64,000 nucleotides of DNA from Candidatus Aminicenantes bacterium UBA1061 (GCA_002316315.1 DCDG01000022.1:1-64000), one strand, 5' to 3'; positions 34,929 through 42,807 are shown, numbered from the stretch's first letter. Made by a program: numbers and translations. The notes: generated from the sequence alone by a model not told the origin.

Positions 34929-36270
34929 GTTTTTCTCCTTCAAAAAATTCTCGATGAATGGCCTGTAAGGCCCGGTTTCTGTCTTTTAAACTTACCAGGA
35001 AATAAATCGTCACCTGAGATGCGCCGGCCGAGATCATTTCCACATTGATACCATGCCTGGAAACAGCAGAAAAGATCCGGGCGGCCACCCCTGGTTTCTG
35101 AAGAACTCCCTCCCCGACCGCCGCTATGAGCGAGATATCGGTGCGGTAAAAAACATTTTCCACTTCGGCAATTTTCATTTTCGGCGTAATTTCCTGACAG
35201 CGTCTGACATCCTGGCTCGAGATCAGAATATTGATGCTTGTCTGTGAGGTCACCACGGATTTAATATTAATACCCTCGCGGCCGTAGGTCGAGGCAATCT
35301 GTCCGAGGAGTCCCGGCACCCGGCCGACATTTGACCCCTTAAAGCGGATAACAGCCAGATCATCAGTAAATGACAGGCTCTTCACCACCGTCTCCGCTAC
35401 CGCCCCGTTAGAGGAGATAATCGTATCGGGCCGGTCAATAGCGGTAAAGGAACCCAGGTTGAAGATATAAAGGGGAATATCTTTCTGGCGCACCGGATCG
35501 ACAGCTGTTGGATGGAGGATTCTGGCGCCAAAGTAAGATAACTCAGCCGCCTCATCGTAGTTGAGCTTTTTAACGGGCTTAACAGTTCTGACCCGCTTCG
35601 GATCACAGGTCATAAAACCGGAAACATCCTTGTAAAGATCAACTCTTTCGGCCTCCAGGCAGTAGCCGATGGAAGTGGCTGAATAGTCGCTTCCGCCGCG
35701 GCCCAGAAGGTTCATCTGGCCGCCAGAAAGGCCATAAAACCCTGGCACCACATAATTTTTATCGGCTTTAAAAAATTTTTTTAGATTCCCTGCCGACACT
35801 TCCAGTTCAACCGTCGCCTCTTTAAATCGCCCATCAGTGGTCAAACCAAACTGCTCGGGTAGAGCTTCCTCACAGTCAAAGCCATGCTGGTTAAAATACT
35901 GGGTTAAAAGCAAAGAGGAACATCTTTCCCCGTGGCTTAGCACCCGATCATAGACAAAATCCGGGACCTGACCGATGAGTCTGACCCCCTGCAATAAATC
36001 TTTTATCTCGTAGACGCGGGCCTTTAGCTCTGGATTTCTGGCCTCCAGAAAGCCCTGGTAAATGGAGTTAAGGCTCACCAGAAAGCCATTAACATCGAGA
36101 TTTCTGATATTATCCAGAGCCACCATCAATCTATCGGTCACGCCCGAAACAGCCGAGACGACGACGACCAGAGGCTGTTCGTACATTTTGACCACACTCA
36201 AAATTTTCGACAGATCATCCTTATTCTTGAGGCTCGAGCCGCCAAATTTAACAACGATTATTTTTTTCAT
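34912..36270 (-). CDS. lysC: Aspartate kinase with tandem ACT domains
   Basis: 452 residues: kinase start VVKFGGSSLKN, the SHGERCSSLLL and GRGGSDYSATSIGY segments, then two ACT domains (about 310-380 and 385-445). The ACT pair normally senses lysine, threonine or both. It is the first gene of the lysC-HcyBio-UPF0280-(asd) unit. The 270-bp spacer upstream contains an RNA-like folded region and a terminator (see those entries). With lysine synthesis in the next operon routed through aminoadipate, this kinase likely serves methionine, threonine and homocysteine. Confidence 0.94.
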   Translation of the reverse strand: MKKIIVVKFGGSSLKNKDDLSKILSVVKMYEQPLVVVVSAVSGVTDRLMVALDNIRNLDVNGFLVSLNSIYQGFLEARNPELKARVYEIKDLLQGVRLIGQVPDFVYDRVLSHGERCSSLLLTQYFNQHGFDCEEALPEQFGLTTDGRFKEATVELEVSAGNLKKFFKADKNYVVPGFYGLSGGQMNLLGRGGSDYSATSIGYCLEAERVDLYKDVSGFMTCDPKRVRTVKPVKKLNYDEAAELSYFGARILHPTAVDPVRQKDIPLYIFNLGSFTAIDRPDTIISSNGAVAETVVKSLSFTDDLAVIRFKGSNVGRVPGLLGQIASTYGREGINIKSVVTSQTSINILISSQDVRRCQEITPKMKIAEVENVFYRTDISLIAAVGEGVLQKPGVAARIFSAVSRHGINVEMISAGASQVTIYFLVSLKDRNRALQAIHREFFEGEKHENGG

Positions 36271-36302
36271 TTTGTTTTAATTGTCCTTTAGCCTAATTAA
36301 TC

Positions 36303-36374
36303 TGATCTCCACTTAGCCCTGGAGCCGTCCGACCGGAAATGGTCATGGCCAGCTCCTGGCGAATCTTTAGATCA
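36303..36374 (-). ncRNA. Candidate structured lysC leader
   Basis: On the minus strand this 72-nt stretch can close by TGATCT/AGATCA and hold three short hairpins: GCCAG/CTGGC, GACC/GGTC and CTCCA/TGGAG. It lies 33 nt upstream of the lysC ATG. The layout (three arms on one closing stem) is cloverleaf-like. It matches no riboswitch consensus I could recall by eye (SAM-I, lysine, TPP, cobalamin checked). Folding energy and covariation have not been computed. Confidence 0.3.
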
Positions 36375-36441
36375 TAATTTTTGCCCCGAACTTCAGACCT
36401 TGATTGGCTGGCGGGTCTTGCTCTGGATTTTTTCCCTATAT

Positions 36442-36474
36442 AAAAAAAGGGCGTTCTCAACTGAGAACGCCCTT
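36442..36474 (-). terminator. Intrinsic terminator between lys operon and lysC
   Basis: Minus strand GGGCGTTCTC, loop AGTT, GAGAACGCCC, then seven T. The 10-bp stem (12 with flanking AA/TT) is perfect. It lies 346 bp past the amidotransferase stop and 171 bp before lysC. A short upstream segment (ACGCCC near 36518-36523) could pair instead with GGGCGT of the stem, which would be an antiterminator, so it may be an attenuator for lysC or simply end the lys operon. Confidence 0.7.
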
Positions 36475-36820
36475 CGCTGTTTCCAGGGTAGACTTCACAC
36501 CGCTGGCCAACCTCTCGGGGCGTAAGGACACATTATCATCACGTTTCTCCACATGTCGAAGGCCAATGAAGCCAAGACGATCTCAATTTCTATTCCTCTG
36601 TTCATCACTCTTTTATCTTCCATCATTTTTGCTTTCTTATGCTAACAAAGTCAACAAAACTTTTCAAGACAGCCAGGTCAAGTTTTATTCGAGATCAGTC
36701 AGGACAAACATGTCCATTCGCTTTTTGGTCTTTCTGTCTTTCATATGTTTTTATCTTTTACGCCAGCAGTAAGCAGCCCGGCACGATAAATAAATCATAA
36801 ATTTCTTTCTCCGCCGGTCA

Positions 36821-37486
36821 TCAGAGATTCAGGATAGCCCCAGAAGGCAGGGGCTTGAAATCATAAATGGGAAGCGGTTCAGAAGAAATTAACTTCAAAG
36901 AGGGCGACTCAAAAGACCACAAAGCATAATACTCAGGATGAGAAAAGTAATGACAAAGTGCATATATATTTTGTTTATCAGCCAGGCCGATATTCATGGC
37001 TTGCACTCCTCTGGAATGTTTAATTATCGTTTCTTTCAACCGGCCAAGTGCTTCCTCCGGCGGCTCACTTTTCAAATAACTTTGCAGCATATTCCAGATT
37101 TTCTGGGAACCAATCTCTCCTCTTACATGAAAAGGAAGACAAATGCCCTTAATAAACCCGTTAAAGACAAAAGAGTAAGACTCTGAACAAAAAGGCTGAT
37201 TGTAGTCAAGGCAGTTTCTTTGTTCAGGAAAAGATGAACTTCGAGCATGAAAAAGAAAAAATCTGCCGGCGGGAAGAGATTTAAACGTAGCTTTCTCCTC
37301 CCACACAGGTTTTGTTGATTTTTTAACTATCCAGTTACCATCATCAGCAAGATAGGCTAAGCCCCAGCCATCACCCTGCCAGTCACCTTCGAGACTCCTG
37401 CTTTCCCTGCACATTTCGGAAAAGGTGAGAGCCAGCTCTACTGGCTGGAAATCAAAGTTTGATTTTACCATTAAGAATCTGCACAT
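36821..37486 (-). CDS. Class II glutamine amidotransferase at end of lysW operon
   Basis: 221 residues starting MCRFL: Cys2 is the N-terminal nucleophile of class II amidotransferases. GDGWGLAYL and LFHARSSS match the glutamine-binding loop, and FVFNGFIKG the oxyanion/Asn-Gly region of YafJ-like proteins. No synthetase domain follows, so the enzyme probably hydrolyses an amide. Its start overlaps the lysJ stop as TAATG, implying tight coupling. Since LysW in this operon ends in Gln, this is a candidate LysW deamidase (inference). Confidence 0.85.
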   Translation of the reverse strand: MCRFLMVKSNFDFQPVELALTFSEMCRESRSLEGDWQGDGWGLAYLADDGNWIVKKSTKPVWEEKATFKSLPAGRFFLFHARSSSFPEQRNCLDYNQPFCSESYSFVFNGFIKGICLPFHVRGEIGSQKIWNMLQSYLKSEPPEEALGRLKETIIKHSRGVQAMNIGLADKQNIYALCHYFSHPEYYALWSFESPSLKLISSEPLPIYDFKPLPSGAILNL

Positions 37487-38667
37487 TATTTCAGGCTCTT
37501 AATAACCTCTTCCAGCTTTTCGACACATTCATCTATCTGAGTTTTCTCTACAATATAAGGGGGTAAAAAGCGGACAACACTGCTCCCTGCAGGCACAGCC
37601 AGTATTTTTCTCTTTTGAAGATCTTTAATAATAGAATCCCTTCTCTCCTTGAATTCCATACCGATCATCAAACCTTTGCCCCTGACTTCAACTATCAAGT
37701 TTGATTTAATTTTCCTTAATCTGCCTGAAAAATAATCTCCGATTTCTTTTACATGCAGGAAAAGAGCATCATTTAGTAATTCCAGCGTGGCCAGCAGGCC
37801 AGCACAGGCCAGAGGATTACCACCGAAAGTAGAAGTGTGGATTGATCTTGGTATTTTCTCTGCAATTTCTCTTGAAACCAGTGTTGCTCCGAAAGGCAGC
37901 CCACCGGCCAGGCCCTTTCCCAGGCAGAGAATATCCATCTCCTCTATCTCTTCATCCGAAGCCAAAAATGAACCTGTCCGACCAGCTCCAGCCTGAATCT
38001 CATCCAGGATGAGCAACACCCCCCTTTGCTGACAAATTCTTCTGACTTCTCTCAGGTAACCTTCAGCTGGAACGTTAATCCCACCTTCACCCTGTATCGG
38101 TTCAAGGAGAAAAGCAGCTACATTATTATCGGCTGCTTCTTCCAGAGAATCGAGGTCGTTATAGGGTATAAATTTAAAATCCCATAATAATGGCTCAAAA
38201 GGCATCCGGTATTTTGGCTGGTAAGTAGCGGACAAAGCCCCCAGGGTCTTACCATGAAATCCCCCACCGCAAGAAAGGAATTTCTTACGGCCGGTGGCTA
38301 AAACAGCAAACTTAAGAGCAGCTTCAATCGCCTCCGCCCCTGAACTGGAAAATTGAACTCTACTTAATCCATGACCACATCTTGAAACCAGCTCTTGAGC
38401 AGCCAGAGCCCTGAGATCATTATTAAAACTGCCATGTAGAGTCATCAACTCAGGCAATTCAGCCGCTATTTTCTGAGTTAGATAAAGATGGTTATAGCCG
38501 AAGATGTTAACACCATAATTACTCATTAGATCAAGATACTTTTCTCCGGATTCATCAATCAAATAGCAGCCTTCACCCCGGACAAAAGTAAGGCCTCGGT
38601 TGATATATGAATCTACCAGATATCTTCTTTGCAATATTTCAAATTTTCTTCCCTGTTCAATCAGCAT
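37486..38667 (-). CDS. lysJ: LysW-linked acetylornithine/aminoadipate-semialdehyde aminotransferase
   Basis: Class III PLP aminotransferase giving the LysW-gamma-lysine intermediate. 393 residues: FSSSGAEAIEAALKFA, the LLILDEIQAGAGRTG motif, and the PLP lysine in CLGKGLAGGLPFGA. AAAGGA lies 8 nt before the ATG. Family members may act on LysW-lysine, LysW-ornithine or acetylornithine; lysine is chosen because the operon carries a homocitrate synthase. A deacylase LysK is absent from the window. Confidence 0.87.
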   Translation of the reverse strand: MLIEQGRKFEILQRRYLVDSYINRGLTFVRGEGCYLIDESGEKYLDLMSNYGVNIFGYNHLYLTQKIAAELPELMTLHGSFNNDLRALAAQELVSRCGHGLSRVQFSSSGAEAIEAALKFAVLATGRKKFLSCGGGFHGKTLGALSATYQPKYRMPFEPLLWDFKFIPYNDLDSLEEAADNNVAAFLLEPIQGEGGINVPAEGYLREVRRICQQRGVLLILDEIQAGAGRTGSFLASDEEIEEMDILCLGKGLAGGLPFGATLVSREIAEKIPRSIHTSTFGGNPLACAGLLATLELLNDALFLHVKEIGDYFSGRLRKIKSNLIVEVRGKGLMIGMEFKERRDSIIKDLQKRKILAVPAGSSVVRFLPPYIVEKTQIDECVEKLEEVIKSLK

Positions 38668-38698
38668 AGCTTTTTTCCTTTAACGCTATTTATTTCCC

Positions 38699-39499
38699 TT
38701 AGCTTATTACTGTCCCTTTTCCTTCCAGAGCATTTAAGATGGGATTTTCTATTCGGCCATCCGCCCAGTAAATAACATCCACCCCACCCTCCATAGCTCT
38801 TTTGGCCCCAAGTATTTTCTTTTTCATCCTGCCTCTGGCAAAAGCTAAATAGTCTTCAATTTTTTCCTTCTCCACTCTGGGAACAAGTGTACTTTCATCA
38901 TCTGGATTCTCCAGCAGCCCTGGATTTTCAAACAGGACAACCAGCTTTCTAATTTTTAGCTTCTCGGCCATAATCGCTATAGCCCAGTCATTATCAGTAT
39001 TAACAATTTCCTTTTCAAAACTTATAGCCGGCGAACAGATGACCGGAAGATAATTGTTTTCTACGAGAAGATTGATTAATTCTGTATTAATTTCTTCTAC
39101 CCTGCCAGTTAGATTATCTTTAAGGAGGATCACTCTGTCACCTTCCCTGGCCATTATTTCTTTTTTAGCTTTAGCCTGCCAGAGCCCGCCATCTACTCCT
39201 GACAGGCCAACTGCCCTGACACCTTCCTTCTGGAGTCTGGCCACAACCTTTTTGTTGACCAGACCGGCATAAGCCATTAAAAAGACCTCAAGCAGTTGCT
39301 GGTCAGTATAGACGCTGGTTATGCCTGAGGGAGAGACAACAGTTTTAATCGGAATAGACAGCCTGCTGGCCAGGTTATCTCGATAATAGCTGGCTCCGTG
39401 AACCAGAACCACTTTTTCCCTGGAAATTAAATAAGAAATGTCCCGGGCAATTCCATCCCAGTTAATGTCTCTCCCGCCGCCGGCTTTAATTAAAAGCAT
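38699..39499 (-). CDS. lysZ: LysW-aminoadipate kinase
   Basis: Amino-acid kinase (ArgB-like) that phosphorylates the carboxylate of the LysW-bound substrate. 266 residues: start LLIKAGGGRDINWDGIARDI, VGLSGVDGGLWQAKAK, and NTDNDWAIAIMAEKL (ATP/Mg2+ segment), as in LysZ. It lies 2 bp after the homocitrate synthase gene and 31 bp before lysJ. The [LysW] kinase subclass shows LSGVDGG where classical ArgB has other residues, which supports the carrier-protein version. Confidence 0.87.
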   Translation of the reverse strand: MLLIKAGGGRDINWDGIARDISYLISREKVVLVHGASYYRDNLASRLSIPIKTVVSPSGITSVYTDQQLLEVFLMAYAGLVNKKVVARLQKEGVRAVGLSGVDGGLWQAKAKKEIMAREGDRVILLKDNLTGRVEEINTELINLLVENNYLPVICSPAISFEKEIVNTDNDWAIAIMAEKLKIRKLVVLFENPGLLENPDDESTLVPRVEKEKIEDYLAFARGRMKKKILGAKRAMEGGVDVIYWADGRIENPILNALEGKGTVIS

Positions 39500-39501
39500 T
39501 T

Positions 39502-40524
39502 TTAATCCTGTCCATATTTTTCCATGAAAGTCATAACGTCTTCCTCGGTCGTTTTCCCGGAGACCAGACTCTTAATGATTAAATTGCGCCTGGCACCAAT
39601 GACCGCAGGTGGAATCGGCTCATATTTTTGTGGACCAAAGTTTATCAGGGCATTGAGGTGTATCCCGGCTTTATGGGCAAAACCGTTGTCAAGATTAGTC
39701 ATCAGGTTCATCGGTACTTCCATCTGGCAAATTCTGGCTACATAATTTTCAGCTGCGGTCAGAACTTTTAAATTGTATCTGGAAGTCAAGGCCGGATTGA
39801 TCTTATAAAGATTGACCAGAAGACTGCTCAAAGGAGTTATACCGGTTCTCTCCCCAATACCGAGCAAAGAAGTATCAACCCAGTTAGCCCCGGCCCTTAA
39901 AGCTGAAATAGCATTGCTGATGGAATGTCCGAGGTCATTGTGAAAGTGGACTTCGAGATCAGTCTTAAATCGGGAGCGGATTTCACTTATTTTTTCATAG
40001 ACTTCCCAGGGCAAGGCCGTGCCCAGCGTGTCAGGCAGGCCGATTCTCTCTACATTTAAAGAGCCAGCCAGCTCATAAATCTCAAGGATTAGCTCAAACG
40101 GCTGATGGAATAAATCCTCAGCACTTACCCTCGTTTCAACTTTATGTTTCTTGGCCAGAAGAATATTATTTTCAAGATTCTTCAGGTAGTCTTGAGGTGT
40201 CAAATTAAGGGCAGCAATTCTTTCCGGATCAGCCGTGCAAAGGATATTCAATCCATCAACCTGGCATTCTAAGGATTTTTCTATATCCTTCCGATTATTT
40301 CTAATATGAGACAGAATCTTCGTCTGGGAATTCCCCTTGAGGTTGACCAGCTTTCTCACCATTTCAGCCACCTCTTCTTTTACCGGATTACTGACTTCAA
40401 TGTAATCAACTCCGATGGCCATTAAATAACTGAAGATCTCGAGATGTTCCTCCAGGCGAAAACTGGCTCTGGAAAATTGGAGACCTTCCCTTAGGGTGGA
40501 ATCAATTATTCCTTTGAAATTCAT
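39502..40524 (-). CDS. Homocitrate synthase-like DRE-TIM enzyme
   Basis: Condenses acetyl-CoA with 2-oxoglutarate (homocitrate synthase) or a related 2-oxo acid. 340 residues: the start DSTLREGLQFSRASF, metal motif HFHNDLG near 193-199, and GIGERTG. The catalytic-loop signature usually reads REGEQ; here it is REGLQ. In this operon a homocitrate synthase is the expected first enzyme of aminoadipate lysine synthesis. Homoaconitase and homoisocitrate dehydrogenase are not in the window. It lacks the C-terminal regulatory domain of isopropylmalate synthase. Confidence 0.78.
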   Translation of the reverse strand: MNFKGIIDSTLREGLQFSRASFRLEEHLEIFSYLMAIGVDYIEVSNPVKEEVAEMVRKLVNLKGNSQTKILSHIRNNRKDIEKSLECQVDGLNILCTADPERIAALNLTPQDYLKNLENNILLAKKHKVETRVSAEDLFHQPFELILEIYELAGSLNVERIGLPDTLGTALPWEVYEKISEIRSRFKTDLEVHFHNDLGHSISNAISALRAGANWVDTSLLGIGERTGITPLSSLLVNLYKINPALTSRYNLKVLTAAENYVARICQMEVPMNLMTNLDNGFAHKAGIHLNALINFGPQKYEPIPPAVIGARRNLIIKSLVSGKTTEEDVMTFMEKYGQD

Positions 40525-40546
40525 TTCAATCTCCCTGTCATTATTT

Positions 40547-41602
40547 TTAGACCGGATGAAGTCCGGTAAATTCCAGGCTGGTTTCCTCTGGAAAGCCAGA
40601 CATCAGATTAAGGCACTGGACAGCATTGCCGGCCGCGCCCTTGACTAAATTATCAATTGCTCCGATGATGACCAGCCTGGAAGTCCTGCTTTCGAGTTCA
40701 AAACCCAGATCACAAAAATTTGTCCCCTGTAAGATTTTAGGTTCAGGATAACGATATAATCCCCGGTTCATTTTAATTATCCGGACAAAAGGTTCATTTC
40801 CGTATTCTTTCTTTAGAATCCCTCGGATTTCTTTTTCACTAATTTCCTTATCAAGAAAGGTGTGAATGGTGACCAGAATTCCTCTGACCATTTCCACCGC
40901 CGTAGCTGAAATACCAACGGCTATATCACCTGAAAAAGGTCTGAGCGCCTGCTCGATCTCAGCCTGGTGGCGGTGATTGGTTGGTTTATAAGAACGGATG
41001 GCCCCTGCTCTTTCCGGATGATGGCTGGCCCAGGAAGCCTTACTCCCGGCCTGAGAACTGCTCATTTTAGCATCAATAATGATGGGATGGTTTTTAATGA
41101 TGTTGTTTTTTATAAAAGGATAGAGACAGAGAATGGAAACTGCCGCTTCACAGCCTGGTCCGGCTACATAACGCGCAGATTTTATTTCCTGGCGGTAAAT
41201 CTCTGGCAGGCCATAAACGAAAGTGGGAAGTAAATCCGGCCTCGTATGTTCTGTACCATACCAGAGCTGCCACTCAGCTGCGTCCTTGAGCCTGAAGTCA
41301 GCCCCGAGATCAATAATTTTTTCCGACAGGCCGAGCCATTTTTCCATGCCAGGCATTGATTCACCATTAGGCAGGGCTAAGAAAATTAAATCGCAAGGTT
41401 TAACTTCATCCGGACTCAAAAATTTTAAATCTGTTATTCCCCTCAAGTTAGGGTGGAGAAGAGAAACCTCAAGATGGGCAAATTTCCGGCTGGTAACCTG
41501 GTTGATTCTTACTTGAGGATGTCTGAGGAGAAGACGCAGCAACTCACCTCCGACATATCCAGAGCCGCCGACAATCGTTACTTCCAACAGATCCTTTTTC
41601 AT
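40547..41602 (-). CDS. lysY: LysW-aminoadipate-6-phosphate reductase
   Basis: ArgC/LysY-family reductase acting on the carrier-bound acyl phosphate. 351 residues: Rossmann start VTIVGGSGYVGGELLRLLLRHP, catalytic Cys in AGPGCEAAVSILCLYP (about residue 150), and VRGILVTIHTFLDKEI. It lies 9 bp after lysX and 22 bp before homocitrate synthase. Placement next to LysW/LysX favours the LysY role over ArgC. Confidence 0.9.
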   Translation of the reverse strand: MKKDLLEVTIVGGSGYVGGELLRLLLRHPQVRINQVTSRKFAHLEVSLLHPNLRGITDLKFLSPDEVKPCDLIFLALPNGESMPGMEKWLGLSEKIIDLGADFRLKDAAEWQLWYGTEHTRPDLLPTFVYGLPEIYRQEIKSARYVAGPGCEAAVSILCLYPFIKNNIIKNHPIIIDAKMSSSQAGSKASWASHHPERAGAIRSYKPTNHRHQAEIEQALRPFSGDIAVGISATAVEMVRGILVTIHTFLDKEISEKEIRGILKKEYGNEPFVRIIKMNRGLYRYPEPKILQGTNFCDLGFELESRTSRLVIIGAIDNLVKGAAGNAVQCLNLMSGFPEETSLEFTGLHPV

Positions 41603-41611
41603 GTTCCTGCC

Positions 41612-42466
41612 TCAGAAACGATTCTCCTTTAAATATCTCAAGCAATAATCAACAATCGCTGAGGAAATGCTGACTCCAGTTGGCTCTTCAGAATTTCTGA
41701 ATTCCATGGTGTGATTGACTTCATTTACTTTGAATCCATCTTTAGTTTCAAATATATCGAGAGCCAATAATCCTTCGCCGACTGCCCGGGCGGCCAGCCT
41801 TGATACTTCTACCAGTTCATCGCTCAGCGGACAGTTCTCAGTCTTTGCTCCTCTGGCTGTATTGGTTATCCAGTGCTCCGATGTCCGGTAAACAGCACAA
41901 ATAACTTCCTGACCGATGACAAAGGCTCTTATATCACGCCCATTTTTTTCTACATATTCCTGTAGATAAAGGGCTTTTTGCTGCGGGCTTCCCAGGACAT
42001 CCTTATGCTCAAAAACCGCTTCCAGTGCATCCATGTCATTTACCTTGGCCAGCAGCCGGCCCCAGGACCCAAGAGGTGGTTTGATTACTACCGGAAAGCC
42101 GCCCAGATGATCAACCGCTTCGATAGCTTTCTCCAGATTAAAGGCCAGAGCAAATTTCGGAGTGGGAACACCTGCTTTTAATAGACACATAGAAGTTAAA
42201 AACTTGTCCTGACAGATAGTCGCCAACTTTAAACTGTTCAAGACAGGAACTCCAAGTGATTCGAAAAATGAAATGGCATAATTGCCTTTAACCGTAGAAA
42301 CCGACCTTCCCAGAGCCAGGTCAAAATCAACTTCAAAACGATCAGGATCTAATATTGTCTCCCTTAAATCGATAGGCTTGACCTCTATCCCTTTTCTCAT
42401 TGCAGATTCGATAATAAGCTTTTCTTCTTTTCTGATGGTCGAATGCAACAGAGCCAGTCTCGTCAT
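41612..42466 (-). CDS. lysX: LysW ligase (ATP-grasp), aminoadipate- or glutamate-linking
   Basis: ATP-grasp enzyme that joins the C-terminal Glu of LysW to alpha-aminoadipate (or glutamate in ArgX). 284 residues, RimK-like; ALGRSVSTVKGNYAISFFESLG near 51-72, VIKPPLGSWGRLLAKV, NTARGAKTENCP, and the metal segment NEVNHTMEFRNS. It lies 45 bp after lysW. The ligase expects a C-terminal Glu on LysW, whereas LysW here ends in Gln, so either the residue is deamidated first or the enzyme tolerates Gln. Confidence 0.91.
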   Translation of the reverse strand: MTRLALLHSTIRKEEKLIIESAMRKGIEVKPIDLRETILDPDRFEVDFDLALGRSVSTVKGNYAISFFESLGVPVLNSLKLATICQDKFLTSMCLLKAGVPTPKFALAFNLEKAIEAVDHLGGFPVVIKPPLGSWGRLLAKVNDMDALEAVFEHKDVLGSPQQKALYLQEYVEKNGRDIRAFVIGQEVICAVYRTSEHWITNTARGAKTENCPLSDELVEVSRLAARAVGEGLLALDIFETKDGFKVNEVNHTMEFRNSEEPTGVSISSAIVDYCLRYLKENRF

Positions 42467-42511
42467 CTTGTTAAATCCTTATTGTTTATCCTTTTATCCT
42501 TTGATTCCAGC

Positions 42512-42691
42512 TTACTGTCCCCAGTCCTCTTCAATGGCTGGAGCCTCCCTCAAAGAAGCCCGATGGTCATCAATGGCCTCAACCACCAAGACAGAATGAC
42601 AATCAGGACAGCTAAGAATTTCTGAGACCAAAATGTCCTCTTTAAGACTGACCTCGGCCTCACATATCGGGCAAGTTCCTTCCATGCTCAT
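42512..42691 (-). CDS. lysW: Amino-carrier protein LysW with C-terminal Gln
   Basis: 59 residues, too short for many gene finders. The N half has the zinc ribbon CPIC (7-10) and CPDC (28-31), the family framework AEVSLKEDILVSEIL, and an acidic C terminus ending EEDWGQ. Known LysW proteins (e.g. Thermus, Sulfolobus) end in EDWGE, where the terminal Glu side chain is linked to aminoadipate. Here the last codon is CAG followed by TAA, read clearly. ATG 42691 has AAGGAGG about 8 nt upstream, and ATG 42685 is an alternative. First gene of the operon. Confidence 0.9.
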   Translation of the reverse strand: MSMEGTCPICEAEVSLKEDILVSEILSCPDCHSVLVVEAIDDHRASLREAPAIEEDWGQ

Positions 42692-42727
42692 TGGCAGTTC
42701 CTCCTTAAGATCAATTTTTCGAAGGGC

Positions 42728-42756
42728 ATTATGAAGAGACGTCAGCAGTAAGTCAA
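42728..42756 (-). promoter_or_regulatory. lysW operon promoter
   Basis: Minus strand TTGACT (42751-42756), 17-bp spacer, CATAAT (42728-42733), about 37 bp before the lysW ATG. The -35 overlaps the AAATATTT-type site at 42752-42766. Confidence 0.65.
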
Positions 42757-42766
42757 ATATTTAAAT
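42752..42766. promoter_or_regulatory. Operator-like site over the lysW -35 box
   Basis: GTCAAATATTTAAAT resembles the better palindrome at 42790-42807 (GTTAAATATTTAACA core), about 40 bp away (near four helical turns). It overlaps the -35 hexamer. Likely repressor-type operator; the binding protein is not known. Confidence 0.45.
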
Positions 42767-42789
42767 AATTTTTACTTTTTTCTTATTTT

Positions 42790-42807
42790 ATGTTAAATAT
42801 TTAACAT
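42790..42807. promoter_or_regulatory. 18-bp perfect palindrome at start of ACT gene
   Basis: ATGTTAAATATTTAACAT reads the same on both strands. It overlaps the ATG (42806) of the ACT-domain gene and so could control both divergent genes. Confidence 0.6.

Larger units (their letters stand above)
36271..36820. other. Long leader/intergenic region upstream of lysC
   Basis: 550 bp between the amidotransferase gene (ends 36821) and lysC, both minus strand. It contains the terminator (36442-36474) and the folded region (36303-36374). A TTGACT on the minus strand lies near 36648-36653 but no good -10 follows. No gene is supported; a plus-strand open frame (36404-36772) has no coding character I trust. 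Confidence 0.5.

Noticed and set aside
36303..36374. SAM-I riboswitch upstream of lysC
   Set aside because: Short pieces (GGAGCTGGCCATGACC, GGGCTAAG) recall SAM-I, but the conserved GGGAC-GGCCC-GATGAAACCC order and P-arm arrangement are not met, so no class is assigned.
36461..36520. TPP or glycine riboswitch on the plus strand
   Set aside because: CTGAGAACGCCCTT and CTCTCGGGGCGTAAGGAC resemble pieces of each, but the rest of the consensus is absent and there is no plus-strand gene downstream.
36404..36772. 122-codon plus-strand frame in the lysC spacer
   Set aside because: Runs through the terminator and shows no protein-like pattern.
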